A stretch of 64,000 nt of DNA from Pseudomonas brassicacearum. Lineage in GTDB: Bacteria > Pseudomonadota > Gammaproteobacteria > Pseudomonadales > Pseudomonadaceae. Below are positions 25,837 to 34,423 of this stretch, one piece after another. Where the stretch lies: contig NZ_CP045701.2 of NCBI RefSeq assembly GCF_009601685.2, forward strand, positions 4,030,001-4,094,000. Direction: 5' to 3'. Below the pieces are notes generated by a model. The model saw only the letters and a list, made by a program, of their open reading frames with translations, did no database searches and was not told where the DNA came from. Each line of letters opens with the position of its first letter. The first letter of the stretch is position 1. The position numbers were made by a program, and so were the translations under genes.

Positions 25837-27294
25837 TCACAGCCCACCGATGTGGAAGGCTTTGACTTCAAGGTATTCGTCCAGGCCGTACTTGCTGCCT
25901 TCGCGCCCCAGGCCCGACTGCTTGATGCCGCCGAAGGGTGCGACTTCCATGGAAATGATTCCGGTGTTAAGACCGACCATGCCGAACTCCAGCGCCTCGC
26001 CGAAACGCCATGAACGGCGCAGGTCCTGGGTGAAGTAATAAGCGCCCAGGCCATACGGCGTGGCATTGGCCAGGGCCAGGGCCTGCTCTTCAGTAGTAAA
26101 GCGCATCAGCGGCGCCACCGGGCCAAAGGTTTCTTCATTGGCCAGCAACATCCCGGCGTGGGCCTCGCCCAGTACCGTTGGCTGGACGAATTGGCTGTCG
26201 CCCTCGGGAACACCGCCACAAAGCAGGCGCGCGCCCTGGCTCAACGCATCGTCGATGTGCCGGGCGACTTTGTTCACCGCCGCGAGGTTGATCAGCGGGC
26301 CGATCATCACGTCAGCCTCCAGCCCATTGCCGACCTTGAGTTTGCCCACCTCTTGCACCAGGCGCGCGGCGAAGCGCTCGTAGATGCCGTCCTGCACCAG
26401 GATGCGGTTGGCGCAGACGCAGGTCTGGCCAGCGTTGCGAAACTTGCTGAGCATGATGCCGGCCACCGCCTGTTCCAGGTCCGCGTCGTCAAACACGATG
26501 AACGGCGCATTGCCGCCCAGCTCCAGGCTCAAGCGCTTGATGTGCTCGGCGCTCTGGCGCATCAGCAAGCGCCCGACCGCCGTGGAGCCGGTAAAGGAAA
26601 TCTTGCGCACCGTCGGGTTGCCGGTCAGTTCTTCGCCGATACCGGCGGGCATACCCGTCACAACGTTGAACACCCCGGCCGGAATTCCGACCCGCTCGGC
26701 CAGCACCGCCAGGGCCAGGGCCGACAAGGGGGTCAGGTCCGAGGGTTTGACGATGACCGGGCAGCCGGCCGCCAAGGCCGGTGCGCACTTGCGGGTGATC
26801 ATCGCATTGGGGAAATTCCATGGGGTGATCGCGGCACAAACACCCACCGGCTGCTTGAGCGTGAGCAGGCGTCGGTCGCCGCTGGGCGCCGGGATGGTTT
26901 CGCCATAGACCCGCCGGGCTTCTTCGGCAAACCATTTGGCGAAACCGGCCCCATAGCGGATTTCGCCTTTGGCTTCGTTCAACGGCTTGCCCTGTTCACA
27001 GGTCATGATCAGCGCGAGGTCGTCGAGGTTGTCCATCATGGCTTGATACCAGCGCTCCAACAGCGCTGCCCGCTCCGCCGCCGGACGCGCGCGCCACGCC
27101 GGCCAGGCCCGCTCGGCGGCCTCGATGGCGCGCCGGGTTTCCACGCCTTGCATGGCCGGTACACGGGCGAGTACCTGGCCGGTGGCCGGGTCAATGACGT
27201 CAAGGGTGGCGGCGTTGTCGGCGCCGATCCACTGACCGTCGACGTAAGCAAGTTCTGCCAACAGGCTGGGGTCTTTCAATTGATTCTTGAGCAT
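25837..27294 (-). CDS. gabD: NAD(P)-dependent succinate-semialdehyde dehydrogenase
   Basis: The 485-residue product is a complete GabD-type dehydrogenase that oxidises succinate (or glutarate) semialdehyde. The TPWNFPNAMITRKCAPAL cofactor segment is near residue 154, the FTGSTAVGR loop near 233, the general-base glutamate in SLELGGNAPF near 255 and the catalytic cysteine in AGQTCVCANR near 289. The paired cysteines CxC at this site are usual for GabD and may form a redox switch. The start ATG is the first of the frame and has the expected N-terminus. Together with gabT at 19962 it would complete GABA to succinate, though the two are not adjacent. It leads an operon with the tartrate dehydrogenase-like gene. 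Confidence 0.87.
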   Translation of the reverse strand: MLKNQLKDPSLLAELAYVDGQWIGADNAATLDVIDPATGQVLARVPAMQGVETRRAIEAAERAWPAWRARPAAERAALLERWYQAMMDNLDDLALIMTCEQGKPLNEAKGEIRYGAGFAKWFAEEARRVYGETIPAPSGDRRLLTLKQPVGVCAAITPWNFPNAMITRKCAPALAAGCPVIVKPSDLTPLSALALAVLAERVGIPAGVFNVVTGMPAGIGEELTGNPTVRKISFTGSTAVGRLLMRQSAEHIKRLSLELGGNAPFIVFDDADLEQAVAGIMLSKFRNAGQTCVCANRILVQDGIYERFAARLVQEVGKLKVGNGLEADVMIGPLINLAAVNKVARHIDDALSQGARLLCGGVPEGDSQFVQPTVLGEAHAGMLLANEETFGPVAPLMRFTTEEQALALANATPYGLGAYYFTQDLRRSWRFGEALEFGMVGLNTGIISMEVAPFGGIKQSGLGREGSKYGLDEYLEVKAFHIGGL

Positions 27295-27430
27295 GGTCGC
27301 GTCCTGTTCCGAGGTGATTCCAGTCTAAGGAGATGCCACGGGGCAGGATGCTGAAAGCGGGGTTTGGGCAGTGTTGGATGCTGAAGTTTCGAGGCGGGAC
27401 GGCAGGCTCTACCGAGGCCCCTGGCTAAAC

Positions 27431-27500
27431 ACCGAAGACTGAAGACTGAAGACTGAGCACTGAACACTGAACACTGAGCACTGAAGACTGAACACTGTGG
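27431..27500. repeat. Tandem 7-bp repeat (ACTGARN), about ten copies
   Basis: Ten consecutive heptamers read ACCGAAG, ACTGAAG twice, ACTGAGC, ACTGAAC twice, ACTGAGC, ACTGAAG, ACTGAAC and finally ACTGTGG, which leads straight into a REP element. The array lies about 130 bp upstream of the gabD start. Confidence 0.9.
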
Positions 27501-27589
27501 GAGCAAAGCTTGCTCGCGATGGCGGTGGATCAGGCGACATCAATCAAGACCGTGTCATCGTTCATCGCGAGCAAGCTTTGCTCCCACAG
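27495..27589. repeat. REP doublet joining two tandem arrays
   Basis: CTGTGGGAGCAAAGCTTGCT followed by CGCGATGGCGG is mirrored by CATCGCGAGCAAGC and TTTGCTCCCACAG about 45 bp later. The left arm emerges from the 7-bp array and the right arm continues into the 14-bp array. No gene is present in 27295-27718. Confidence 0.85.
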
Positions 27590-27702
27590 CTGTGCTCCCA
27601 GAGCTGTGCTCCTACAGGTGTGCTCCTATAGGTGTACTCCCACAGGTATGCTCCTACAGCTTTGCTCCCACAAGTGTGCTCCTGCAGGTGTGCTCCCACA
27701 TT
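27577..27702. repeat. Tandem 14-bp repeat (TGTGCTCCYACAGG), nine copies
   Basis: Nine head-to-tail 14-mers run from 27577 to 27702, for example TTTGCTCCCACAGC, TGTGCTCCTACAGG, TGTGCTCCTATAGG and TGTGCTCCCACATT. Copies differ at a few positions only. The unit is identical in kind to the outer end of the adjacent REP arm, so the array looks like an expansion of the REP tip. Confidence 0.9.
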
Positions 27703-27718
27703 TTTTTCTGTGCAGGGC

Positions 27719-28876
27719 TTAGATTTTCAGGGAGCCGAGCAACCCTTCCAGAAACCGCTCCCCCGCCTCCATCTGGCTGATCTCGATGAACTCATCTGGC
27801 TTGTGCGCCTGTTCGATGGAGCCTGGGCCGCAGACCACCACGGGTACATCCAGGCGCTGCTTGAACAAGCCGCCCTCGGTGCCGAAGGAAACCTTGGCGG
27901 TGCCGGTGTCCGGGGTGACGAAGTTTTTCAGGAAGCGCACCGCTTCGACGCTCGGATGGGTATCGAGGCCCGGATAGACGTTGAGGGTTTCGATCTCGAT
28001 GTCCGCGACGCTGGAGAGCTTTTTCGCCTCGCGCACGATCACCTCGGCGCGTTCGCGCAGTTGCTCCAGGAACAGGTCCAGATCGTCATCCGGCAAATTG
28101 CGCACTTCGAAATCCAGGGTGCACAGGTTCGGCACAATGTTCAGGGCCTTGCCGCCAACAATCTGCCCGACATGCACAGTGCTGTAGGGCACGTCGTAGT
28201 CTGGGTCCTGAGCGCCCTGCTCTTGCAACTGCTGCTGGCTCTGGCGCAACGCCGCGATGAAATCGCAGGCCACGTGAATCGCATTGACCGAGCGCGGTGC
28301 CAGCGATGAGTGCGCCTCCAGGCCGCGACAGTAGGTGCGATAGGAACCCTTGCCCTTGTGGCCGAGCACGAACTGCATGTTGGTCGGCTCGCCGATCACG
28401 CACAAAAACGGCCGCACCGGCGCCAGGTGCAGCACGTCGAGCAAGCGCCGCACGCCCACGCAACCAATTTCTTCGTCGTGGGAAAGTGCCAGTTGCAATG
28501 GCCGGTTCAGCGAATGGTCGGCGGCATCGAGCATGGCGTCGATGGCCAGCGCGATGAAACCTTTCATGTCACAACTGCCACGTCCGTAGACCCGCCCGTC
28601 GCGCACGGTCGCCTGGAACGCCGGGACGGTCCAGGCCTGCCCCGCCGCCGGCACTACGTCGGTGTGGCCGGACAGCAGGACTCCAGGCAAGTCACTTGGG
28701 CCGGTGCTGGCGAACAGGTTGGCCTTCTTGCCACTCTCATCCTTGACGATCAACGACTCGATGCCCTTGCCCAGCAACAGCTCGCGCACGTACTCGATCA
28801 GGGCCAGGTTCGATTCTGAAGAGACCGTTTCAAACGCCAGCAAGCGTTCGAAAATGGCTAACACGCGGGGTTTCAT
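27719..28876 (-). CDS. argE: Acetylornithine deacetylase-type M20 amidohydrolase
   Basis: This is a 385-residue metallopeptidase of family M20, ArgE branch. It hydrolyses the N-acyl group of an amino acid such as N-acetylornithine. The metal ligands are visible: LLSGHTDVVP (His, with the catalytic Asp two residues on) near residue 71, GSCDMKGF near 104, HDEEIGCVG with the catalytic glutamate pair near 140, GEPTNMQFVLGHKG near 162 and VCGPGSIEQAHKPDEFI with the last histidine near 350. Its start codon overlaps the stop of the upstream DAO gene by 4 bp (ATGA). In this operon it more likely acts on an imported acylated or conjugated amino acid than in arginine biosynthesis. Confidence 0.85.
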   Translation of the reverse strand: MKPRVLAIFERLLAFETVSSESNLALIEYVRELLLGKGIESLIVKDESGKKANLFASTGPSDLPGVLLSGHTDVVPAAGQAWTVPAFQATVRDGRVYGRGSCDMKGFIALAIDAMLDAADHSLNRPLQLALSHDEEIGCVGVRRLLDVLHLAPVRPFLCVIGEPTNMQFVLGHKGKGSYRTYCRGLEAHSSLAPRSVNAIHVACDFIAALRQSQQQLQEQGAQDPDYDVPYSTVHVGQIVGGKALNIVPNLCTLDFEVRNLPDDDLDLFLEQLRERAEVIVREAKKLSSVADIEIETLNVYPGLDTHPSVEAVRFLKNFVTPDTGTAKVSFGTEGGLFKQRLDVPVVVCGPGSIEQAHKPDEFIEISQMEAGERFLEGLLGSLKI

Positions 28877-30027
28877 GAGGCCTTGCTCCGTTGCTCGGCG
28901 GAAAGGGCGAACCGGCGGATGGAGAACGGCTCGATGAAGGTTCGAGTACTGCCCGTGCTGATCAGTTCAGCCATGACATCGCCAACGCCCGGACCGAGCT
29001 GGAAGCCATGGCCGCTGAAGCCGAACGCATAGTACAAGCCATCGACGTTGCCACTGGGCCCCATCACCGGCAGGGAATCGGACAGGTAACCTTCGATGCC
29101 GCTCCACACGCGGATGATGTTGAGATTGCCGACCCCCGGCAGCAGCCGACGCATCTGGTCCAATTGATTGAGAATGCTGCGCGGCTCGACATAGGCCCGG
29201 CGGTTGAGCATGTCCGGCTTGCTGCGATAGCCGCCGCCGATGATGATATTGCCCCGGGGAATCTGGCGGAAATAGATCACTTCTTCAGGAATCTTGGTGT
29301 ACACGCCGATCACCGTCGGCAAGGCGTAAGGCACCGGTTCGGTGACGGCCATTTGCGGGCCGTTGGTTTCCAGCGGCACCGGCTCGCCGAATTGCGCCGA
29401 GAGCTTCTGGCCCCAGGCGCCCGCGGTAATCAACAGTTGGGCGGCGCTGAACTGGCGGCCATCGGTGGTGCTGATGCTGAACCCGTCACCGACCTTCTGC
29501 ACCTGGGCCACCTCGGTGCGTTCCTCGATGCGAGCACCGAGCCGCCGTGCCGCCCGGGCAAAGGCCGGGGCTGCCAGACGCGGGTTGGCATGGCCGTCGT
29601 GCGGCGCATAGGAGCCGCCCTTGACGTCCTTGCCGAGAAACGGAAAACGCGCGTGCAGTTCGCTGCCGCGATAGATCTTCAAGTCCAGTTGCGCCGCTTC
29701 GGGGGCGGCCGCATAAGCCTCGAGCTCAGGGATTTCATCCTCGCGATAACACACGCGCATGTGCCCGCTGGCGATGAACTCCAGGTCGTCGTCGATCAGC
29801 TCCGGCAGGCGTTTCCACAGCGCCCAGGAGCGGTTCGCCAGTTCCAGTTGGCCGAGAAAACGCCCCTGACGCCGCACGTTGCCGAAGTTCACGCCGCTGG
29901 CGTACTGGCCGATCTGGTCACGCTCCAGCAGGATCACCGACTGCCCCCGTTGGCGCAGGAAAAACGCCGCCGCCGAGCCCATCAGGCCGCCGCCGACAAT
30001 CACCACATCGGCTTTATTGACCGTCAT
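28873..30027 (-). CDS. FAD-dependent DAO-type oxidoreductase (opine/hydroxyproline oxidase beta-like subunit)
   Basis: The 384-residue protein is a DAO-family flavoprotein with the FAD-binding loop VVIVGGGLMGSAAAFFL at residues 8-24, the LLERDQIGQYASG segment near 34 and the C-terminal GHGFQLGPGVGDVMAELI near 345. It resembles the beta subunits of multi-subunit opine oxidases and D-hydroxyproline dehydrogenases. The start at 30027 is fixed by the family N-terminus and a 4-bp overlap with the FAD/BFD subunit gene upstream; the frame otherwise runs to 30150. A 4-bp overlap with argE lies at the other end. A close paralog is at 42082-43263. The imine it would form points to N-alkyl amino acid substrates. 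Confidence 0.85.
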   Translation of the reverse strand: MTVNKADVVIVGGGLMGSAAAFFLRQRGQSVILLERDQIGQYASGVNFGNVRRQGRFLGQLELANRSWALWKRLPELIDDDLEFIASGHMRVCYREDEIPELEAYAAAPEAAQLDLKIYRGSELHARFPFLGKDVKGGSYAPHDGHANPRLAAPAFARAARRLGARIEERTEVAQVQKVGDGFSISTTDGRQFSAAQLLITAGAWGQKLSAQFGEPVPLETNGPQMAVTEPVPYALPTVIGVYTKIPEEVIYFRQIPRGNIIIGGGYRSKPDMLNRRAYVEPRSILNQLDQMRRLLPGVGNLNIIRVWSGIEGYLSDSLPVMGPSGNVDGLYYAFGFSGHGFQLGPGVGDVMAELISTGSTRTFIEPFSIRRFALSAEQRSKAS

Positions 30028-31415
30028 GGCGTCACCTCCCGTGTGAGCATTGAAAGTGGTTTGACGGGGGCCTGGCCGCGCTGGCGCCCCACCTCTTGCA
30101 CCTGGACACCCGCTGCTGCAGCAATCACTTCGGCCCCAGCCTGGGAGCAATAACGCCCCTGGCAGCGGCCCATGCCGACCCGACTGAACGCCTTGGCCCG
30201 GTTGACTTCACAGGCGCCCTTTTCGCTGACGGTGCGGCGCAGTTCGCCGGCGCTGATCATCTCGCAGCGGCAGACGATGGCTTCGTCCGGCAAGGCCTTG
30301 GCTTGTGCCGCTGGCCAGGGAAACGCCTGGGCCAGGCCGAGGCGAAACGCGTCCATCACCTTGAGCGCCTGGCGCTGCTCGGCGACCCGCGCGGCGTCCA
30401 CCGGCTGCTGCAAATCGCCGAGCAACGCCAAGGCGACCAGGCGCCCGGCATGCTCGGCAGCGTCAGCGCCACGGATCTTCGAACCATCCCCGGCGGCGTA
30501 GACACCGCTGACCGAGGTCCGTCCCTCTTCATCCGTGTCCAGCAGCCATTGGCTGGAGGCCTCGTCAAAACGCAGGCGACAACCCGCGAGGTCAGCCAGT
30601 TGGGTTTCCGGGCGCAAGTGATAACCCAGCGCCACCGCGTCGCACGCCACCGTCAAGGTTTCCCCACTGGCGGTACGCACCCGCACACCGCTGACGCCGG
30701 TGGTCGCCTCGCCCAGAATTTGCAGCGGCGAAATCCCCAGGTGCACAGCAACTTTCGCCCGATACAACTGCGCCAACAGTTTCATGCCGGTGAACAGCAA
30801 ACCCGGGCGCGCCATGAGTTTGGGCAAGGCTTTGATGCGCTGGCCCAGCGGCGATGTATCGAGCACCGCCGCGACGTTGGCGCCGGCCTTGAGGTATTGG
30901 CTGGCGACCAGATACAGCAACGGCCCGCTGCCCATGAACACCACGCGATGGCCGATGGAAACCGCCTGGGCCTTCAAGGCGATCTGTGCCCCACCGAGGC
31001 TGTAGGTGCCGCCCAGTTGCCAGCCCTCGATGGGCATCAGGCGGTCGGTGGCGCCGGTGCACAGGATCAGCGCATCGTAATCCACCGTCGTGTGCTGGCC
31101 CTGGCTGACGCAGCACAATTGCCCGGGTGTCAGGTTCCACACCAGTGTATCCGGGCGGTAGTCGATCTGCGGGCGCAAGCGGTCGAAGCTTTCGTGCAGG
31201 TCACGAGCCTTGTCCGCCTCGGTGCCGTACAGCGTGGCGTAGCTGCGGGTGAACCCTTCGGGCTGGCGCCGGTAGATCTGCCCGCCATCGCGACGGTTTT
31301 CATCGAGCAGGATCGGCTTGAAGCCCGCCTCGACCAGGGTCTGGGCACAACGGATGCCGGCCGGCCCGGCGCCGACAATGACGACTCGATGGGTGTTCAG
31401 CCGCGCAGTGGCCAT
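30024..31415 (-). CDS. FAD/NAD(P)-binding oxidoreductase with BFD-like [2Fe-2S] domain (HcnB/OoxA-type alpha subunit)
   Basis: This 463-residue subunit has a pyridine nucleotide-disulphide reductase fold. The FAD loop VVIVGAGPAGIRCAQTL is at residues 12-28 and a second dinucleotide loop (RVVFMGSGPLLYLVASQY) near 155. A C-terminal BFD-like domain has CRC near residue 385 and RCQGRYC near 425, which would hold a [2Fe-2S] cluster. The layout matches HcnB, opine oxidase alpha subunits and LhpF-type proteins, which pass electrons between the DAO flavoprotein and the respiratory chain. It overlaps the (2Fe-2S) gene upstream by 19 bp and the DAO gene downstream by 4 bp. Confidence 0.87.
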   Translation of the reverse strand: MATARLNTHRVVIVGAGPAGIRCAQTLVEAGFKPILLDENRRDGGQIYRRQPEGFTRSYATLYGTEADKARDLHESFDRLRPQIDYRPDTLVWNLTPGQLCCVSQGQHTTVDYDALILCTGATDRLMPIEGWQLGGTYSLGGAQIALKAQAVSIGHRVVFMGSGPLLYLVASQYLKAGANVAAVLDTSPLGQRIKALPKLMARPGLLFTGMKLLAQLYRAKVAVHLGISPLQILGEATTGVSGVRVRTASGETLTVACDAVALGYHLRPETQLADLAGCRLRFDEASSQWLLDTDEEGRTSVSGVYAAGDGSKIRGADAAEHAGRLVALALLGDLQQPVDAARVAEQRQALKVMDAFRLGLAQAFPWPAAQAKALPDEAIVCRCEMISAGELRRTVSEKGACEVNRAKAFSRVGMGRCQGRYCSQAGAEVIAAAAGVQVQEVGRQRGQAPVKPLSMLTREVTP

Positions 31416-31705
31416 ATCGCCTCCGGTTGTTGAGTGATGATGTCCAGCCCTTCGCGTACTTCATTGGAGCAGGCCCGCAGGCGCTCGCCGCTGCGGGTCC
31501 AGACCCAGCAATCCTGGCAGGCGCCCATCAGACAGAAACCGGCCCGGCTGCCCGGATCGAATTCCGACTGGCGCAACGCCGGGCCGTTGGTCAGCAAGGC
31601 GACCATCAGCGTGTCGCCCTGCAACGCCTCGACCGGGACGCCATCGACTTTCAATTTGACGACGGGCCGGCCCTGTTCGGCCAACCTCACGAAACGCGCG
31701 TTCAT
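31397..31705 (-). CDS. Small (2Fe-2S)-binding subunit (HcnA/LhpE-like)
   Basis: The product is a 102-residue plant-type ferredoxin-like protein (Fer2_4). Cys58, Cys63, Cys66 and Cys79 (in GFCLMGACQDCWVW and RACS) form the usual cluster motif C-x4-C-x2-C-x12-C. It is the third part of the heterotrimeric oxidase formed with the genes at 30024 and 28873. The ATG at 31705 is the natural start (MNARFVRLAEQGRPVVKLK); its first bases overlap the stop of the ABC ATPase gene by 4 bp. The frame is open much further upstream, but that part is a shadow of the ABC gene. Confidence 0.87.
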   Translation of the reverse strand: MNARFVRLAEQGRPVVKLKVDGVPVEALQGDTLMVALLTNGPALRQSEFDPGSRAGFCLMGACQDCWVWTRSGERLRACSNEVREGLDIITQQPEAIWPLRG

Positions 31706-33546
31706 GCGTAGGCTCCCACGATCATGCTGTTTGAATCCTGTTGGTGCTTGAGCAGCTCGGCACTGTCGTGATGACAGAGCACCTCGCTGCCGCCGTCGAT
31801 GATCTGCCGGGGCGGCGCGGTTTGGTTGCACAGGCCGTCGACCCGCACCGGGCAGCGATTGAGGAAGGTGCACAGCTGCGCCCCCTCGGCGCGCGCACCC
31901 AACGGCGGCAGCGTGCCGCAGGTGGTGGCGCCACAACTTTCCAGCCAACCCTGGCGCATCTCCGGTACGGAATGGATCAGCAGGTCGGTGTAGGGATGGA
32001 ACGGCGCCTGGGCGAACGATTGCCGGTTGCCCTCTTGAATCTTGTGGCCGCTGTACATCACCACAATGTCGTCGCACAGCGCCCGCACCGTGGAGATGTC
32101 GTGGCTGATGAACAGGTAGGACACGCCCAATTGCTGGCGCAGGTCGCGCAGCAGTTCGAGGATCGCCGCACCGACCACGGTGTCGAGGGCCGAGGTCACT
32201 TCATCGCACAGGATCAGGTCCGGCTTGGCCGCCAGTGCCCGGGCCAGGTTGACCCGCTGCTTTTGCCCGCCGGAGAGTTCGCTCGGGCGGCGCTCGGCCA
32301 TGTCCCGTGGCAGACGCACCAGGTCGAGCAACTCGCCGATACGCTCACGCAGCGCCGCGCCCTTGAGGCCGAAATACATCTTCAACGGTCGGCTCAGGAT
32401 GGTGCTGATGCTGTGCATCGGGTTGAGCGCGGTGTCGGCGTTCTGGAACACCATTTGAATGCGCCGGAACTGTTCGTCCGTGCGTTCGGACAGGCTGCCA
32501 CCCAATGGCTGACCGTCAAACGTCAGCCCGCCCAGGGCCGGGGTCAGCAGCCCGGCCACCACCCGCGCCAGGGTCGATTTGCCCGAGCCCGACTCACCGA
32601 TCACACCGATGGCCTGGCCCCTGCGCACGGTCAGGTCAATGTCTTCGAGCACCCGGATCGACGGCATGCCCTGCTGGTTCTTGTTGCCGTAGCCGGCGGT
32701 CAGGCCCTTGATGGTCAGCAGCGGCGTGTCTTCGGCCACGCCGCATGGCGGGCGAATCGTCGTGTCGGGCCGTGCCGCCGCGAGCAGGCTGCGGGTGTAG
32801 GCATGAGCCGGGCCCTTGAGCAGCGGCGCGGTGGCGCTCTGCTCGAAGATCTGCCCGCCGTTGAGCACCACGATCTGGTCAGCCATCTGCGCCACGACGG
32901 CCAGGTCGTGGGACACGTAGACCGCCGTCGCGCCACGCTCGCGCACCACCCGCTTGAAGGCGCGCAGCACGTCGATCTGGGTGGTCACATCGAGGGCCGT
33001 GGTCGGCTCATCGAGCACCACCAGCAGCGGATCGCTGATCAGCGCCATGGCCGCCATCACCCGCTGCAGTTGCCCGCCGGATACCTGGTGGGGATAGCGC
33101 TGGCCGATGCATTCGGGGTTGGGCAGCGCCAGGTCGCGGAACAGTTCGATGGCCTTGGCTTCGAGCACGGCCCGGCTGCCCAAGCCATGGATCAACGCGC
33201 CTTCCACCACTTGGTCGATAAGTTGCTTGGCCGGGTTGAACGCCGCGGCGGCGCTTTGGGCGATGTACGACACCCGGTTGCCGCGCAGGCCTTGCAGTTC
33301 GCGCTCACTCAAGGCGAGCATGTCGTGCTCGCCAATCTGCACCACGCCGCCGGCCAGGCGACAACCGCGCCGGGCATAACCGAGCAGCGCCAGGGCGATG
33401 GTGGTCTTGCCCGAACCGGACTCGCCGATCAGCGCCAGCACTTCACCTTTCTCCAGGGAGAAACTCACGCCCTTGACGATCTCCACCTCGCTGCGCTCGC
33501 CACAGGCGACCACCCGCAGGTTCTCGACTCGGATCAATTGGCTCAT
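31702..33546 (-). CDS. Fused dipeptide/opine-type ABC transporter ATP-binding protein (DppD-DppF)
   Basis: The 614-residue protein contains two complete ABC ATPase domains in one chain. The first has Walker A GESGSGKTT near residue 40 and signature VSGGQLQRV near 155. The second has GESGSGKST near 320 and signature LSGGQKQRV near 425. Each is followed by a Walker B segment (LLVVLDEPT, LILCDEVTS). The C-terminal oligopeptide/dipeptide extension near residue 550 contains CGTLPPLGARAEGAQLC. In most systems the two ATPases are separate genes. It lies 1 bp after the permease gene 33548-34423 and overlaps the (2Fe-2S) gene by 4 bp. Confidence 0.92.
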   Translation of the reverse strand: MSQLIRVENLRVVACGERSEVEIVKGVSFSLEKGEVLALIGESGSGKTTIALALLGYARRGCRLAGGVVQIGEHDMLALSERELQGLRGNRVSYIAQSAAAAFNPAKQLIDQVVEGALIHGLGSRAVLEAKAIELFRDLALPNPECIGQRYPHQVSGGQLQRVMAAMALISDPLLVVLDEPTTALDVTTQIDVLRAFKRVVRERGATAVYVSHDLAVVAQMADQIVVLNGGQIFEQSATAPLLKGPAHAYTRSLLAAARPDTTIRPPCGVAEDTPLLTIKGLTAGYGNKNQQGMPSIRVLEDIDLTVRRGQAIGVIGESGSGKSTLARVVAGLLTPALGGLTFDGQPLGGSLSERTDEQFRRIQMVFQNADTALNPMHSISTILSRPLKMYFGLKGAALRERIGELLDLVRLPRDMAERRPSELSGGQKQRVNLARALAAKPDLILCDEVTSALDTVVGAAILELLRDLRQQLGVSYLFISHDISTVRALCDDIVVMYSGHKIQEGNRQSFAQAPFHPYTDLLIHSVPEMRQGWLESCGATTCGTLPPLGARAEGAQLCTFLNRCPVRVDGLCNQTAPPRQIIDGGSEVLCHHDSAELLKHQQDSNSMIVGAYA

Positions 33547-33547
33547 A

Positions 33548-34423
33548 TCAATGGCCTCCCGTACGTCGGTTGCGCCGCGAAGACAAGCGGTCGATAAACA
33601 GATTGACGCCGATGGTCAGGGTGCCGATGGCCAGCGCCGGAATCACGATGGCCGGCGCGCCCTGGTTGAGGCCGCCGATGTTTTCCCGCACCAGCGAACC
33701 CAGGTCGGCATCCGGCGGTTGCACGCCCAGGCCGAGGAAGCTCATGCCGCTGAGCAGCAGGACGATGAAGCCAAAACGCAGGCCCAGGTCGGTCAGCACC
33801 GGGTTGAGCATGTTGGGCAGGATTTCCACACAGGCGATGTACAGCCGGCGCTCGCCACGGGTGCGGGCCACTTGCACGTACTCCAGGGCCTCGATGTTCA
33901 CCGCCATGCTGCGGGCGATACGAAACGCCCCCGGCATGAAGCTGAGCACCGCCGTGCAGATCAGCAGGGTCACCGACGAGCCGAACGCCGAAACCATGAT
34001 CAGCGCCAGCATCTTGCTCGGGATCGAAATGAAGGCGTCCATCAGGCGGCTGATCAGCTCATCCAGCCACTTCGGCGAAACCACCGACAGCAGCGCGCAA
34101 CTGGTGCCCAGCCCACTGGCCAGCACCGCCGCCACCAACGCCAGGCCCACCGTGAAACGCGCGCCCACGAGAATGCGGCTGAGCATGTCACGGCCCAGAT
34201 AATCGGTGCCCATCGGATACGTGGCGCTGAGGTTGTCAAAGACATTGTCGGAGACCACTTCCCCCACCGGGTGCGGCGCCAGCCATGGCCCGAAGATAGC
34301 CACCAGCAACCAGATCACACACATCGCGGCGCCGATCAGGCCGAGCCAGGGCGTTTTGCGCGACACCTTGCCCAAGGCCAGTTCGGGTGCCGCAGGCGGG
34401 GATTTCACAATGAGATTGTTCAT
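33548..34423 (-). CDS. ABC transporter permease, DppC-like
   Basis: This is an inner-membrane permease of 291 residues, type DppC/OppC. An N-terminal cytoplasmic tail and first helix (WLGLIGAAMCVIWLLVAIFG) are followed by a periplasmic loop and five further helices. The permease-ATPase coupling sequence EALEYVQVARTRGERRLYIACVE near residue 180 has the conserved EAA pattern with glycine. The start at 34423 overlaps the stop of the DppB-like gene by 4 bp. It pairs with the protein at 34420-35376 to form the channel. Confidence 0.9.
   Translation of the reverse strand: MNNLIVKSPPAAPELALGKVSRKTPWLGLIGAAMCVIWLLVAIFGPWLAPHPVGEVVSDNVFDNLSATYPMGTDYLGRDMLSRILVGARFTVGLALVAAVLASGLGTSCALLSVVSPKWLDELISRLMDAFISIPSKMLALIMVSAFGSSVTLLICTAVLSFMPGAFRIARSMAVNIEALEYVQVARTRGERRLYIACVEILPNMLNPVLTDLGLRFGFIVLLLSGMSFLGLGVQPPDADLGSLVRENIGGLNQGAPAIVIPALAIGTLTIGVNLFIDRLSSRRNRRTGGH

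Noticed and set aside
27431..27702. CRISPR array
   Set aside because: The repeats are 7 and 14 bp without spacers between them, and no cas genes are present.
31741..33597. A 618-codon plus-strand open frame
   Set aside because: It lies antisense to the fused ABC ATPase, whose domains are unmistakable. The predicted protein is rich in His, Gln and Arg, as expected from reverse reading of high-GC coding DNA.
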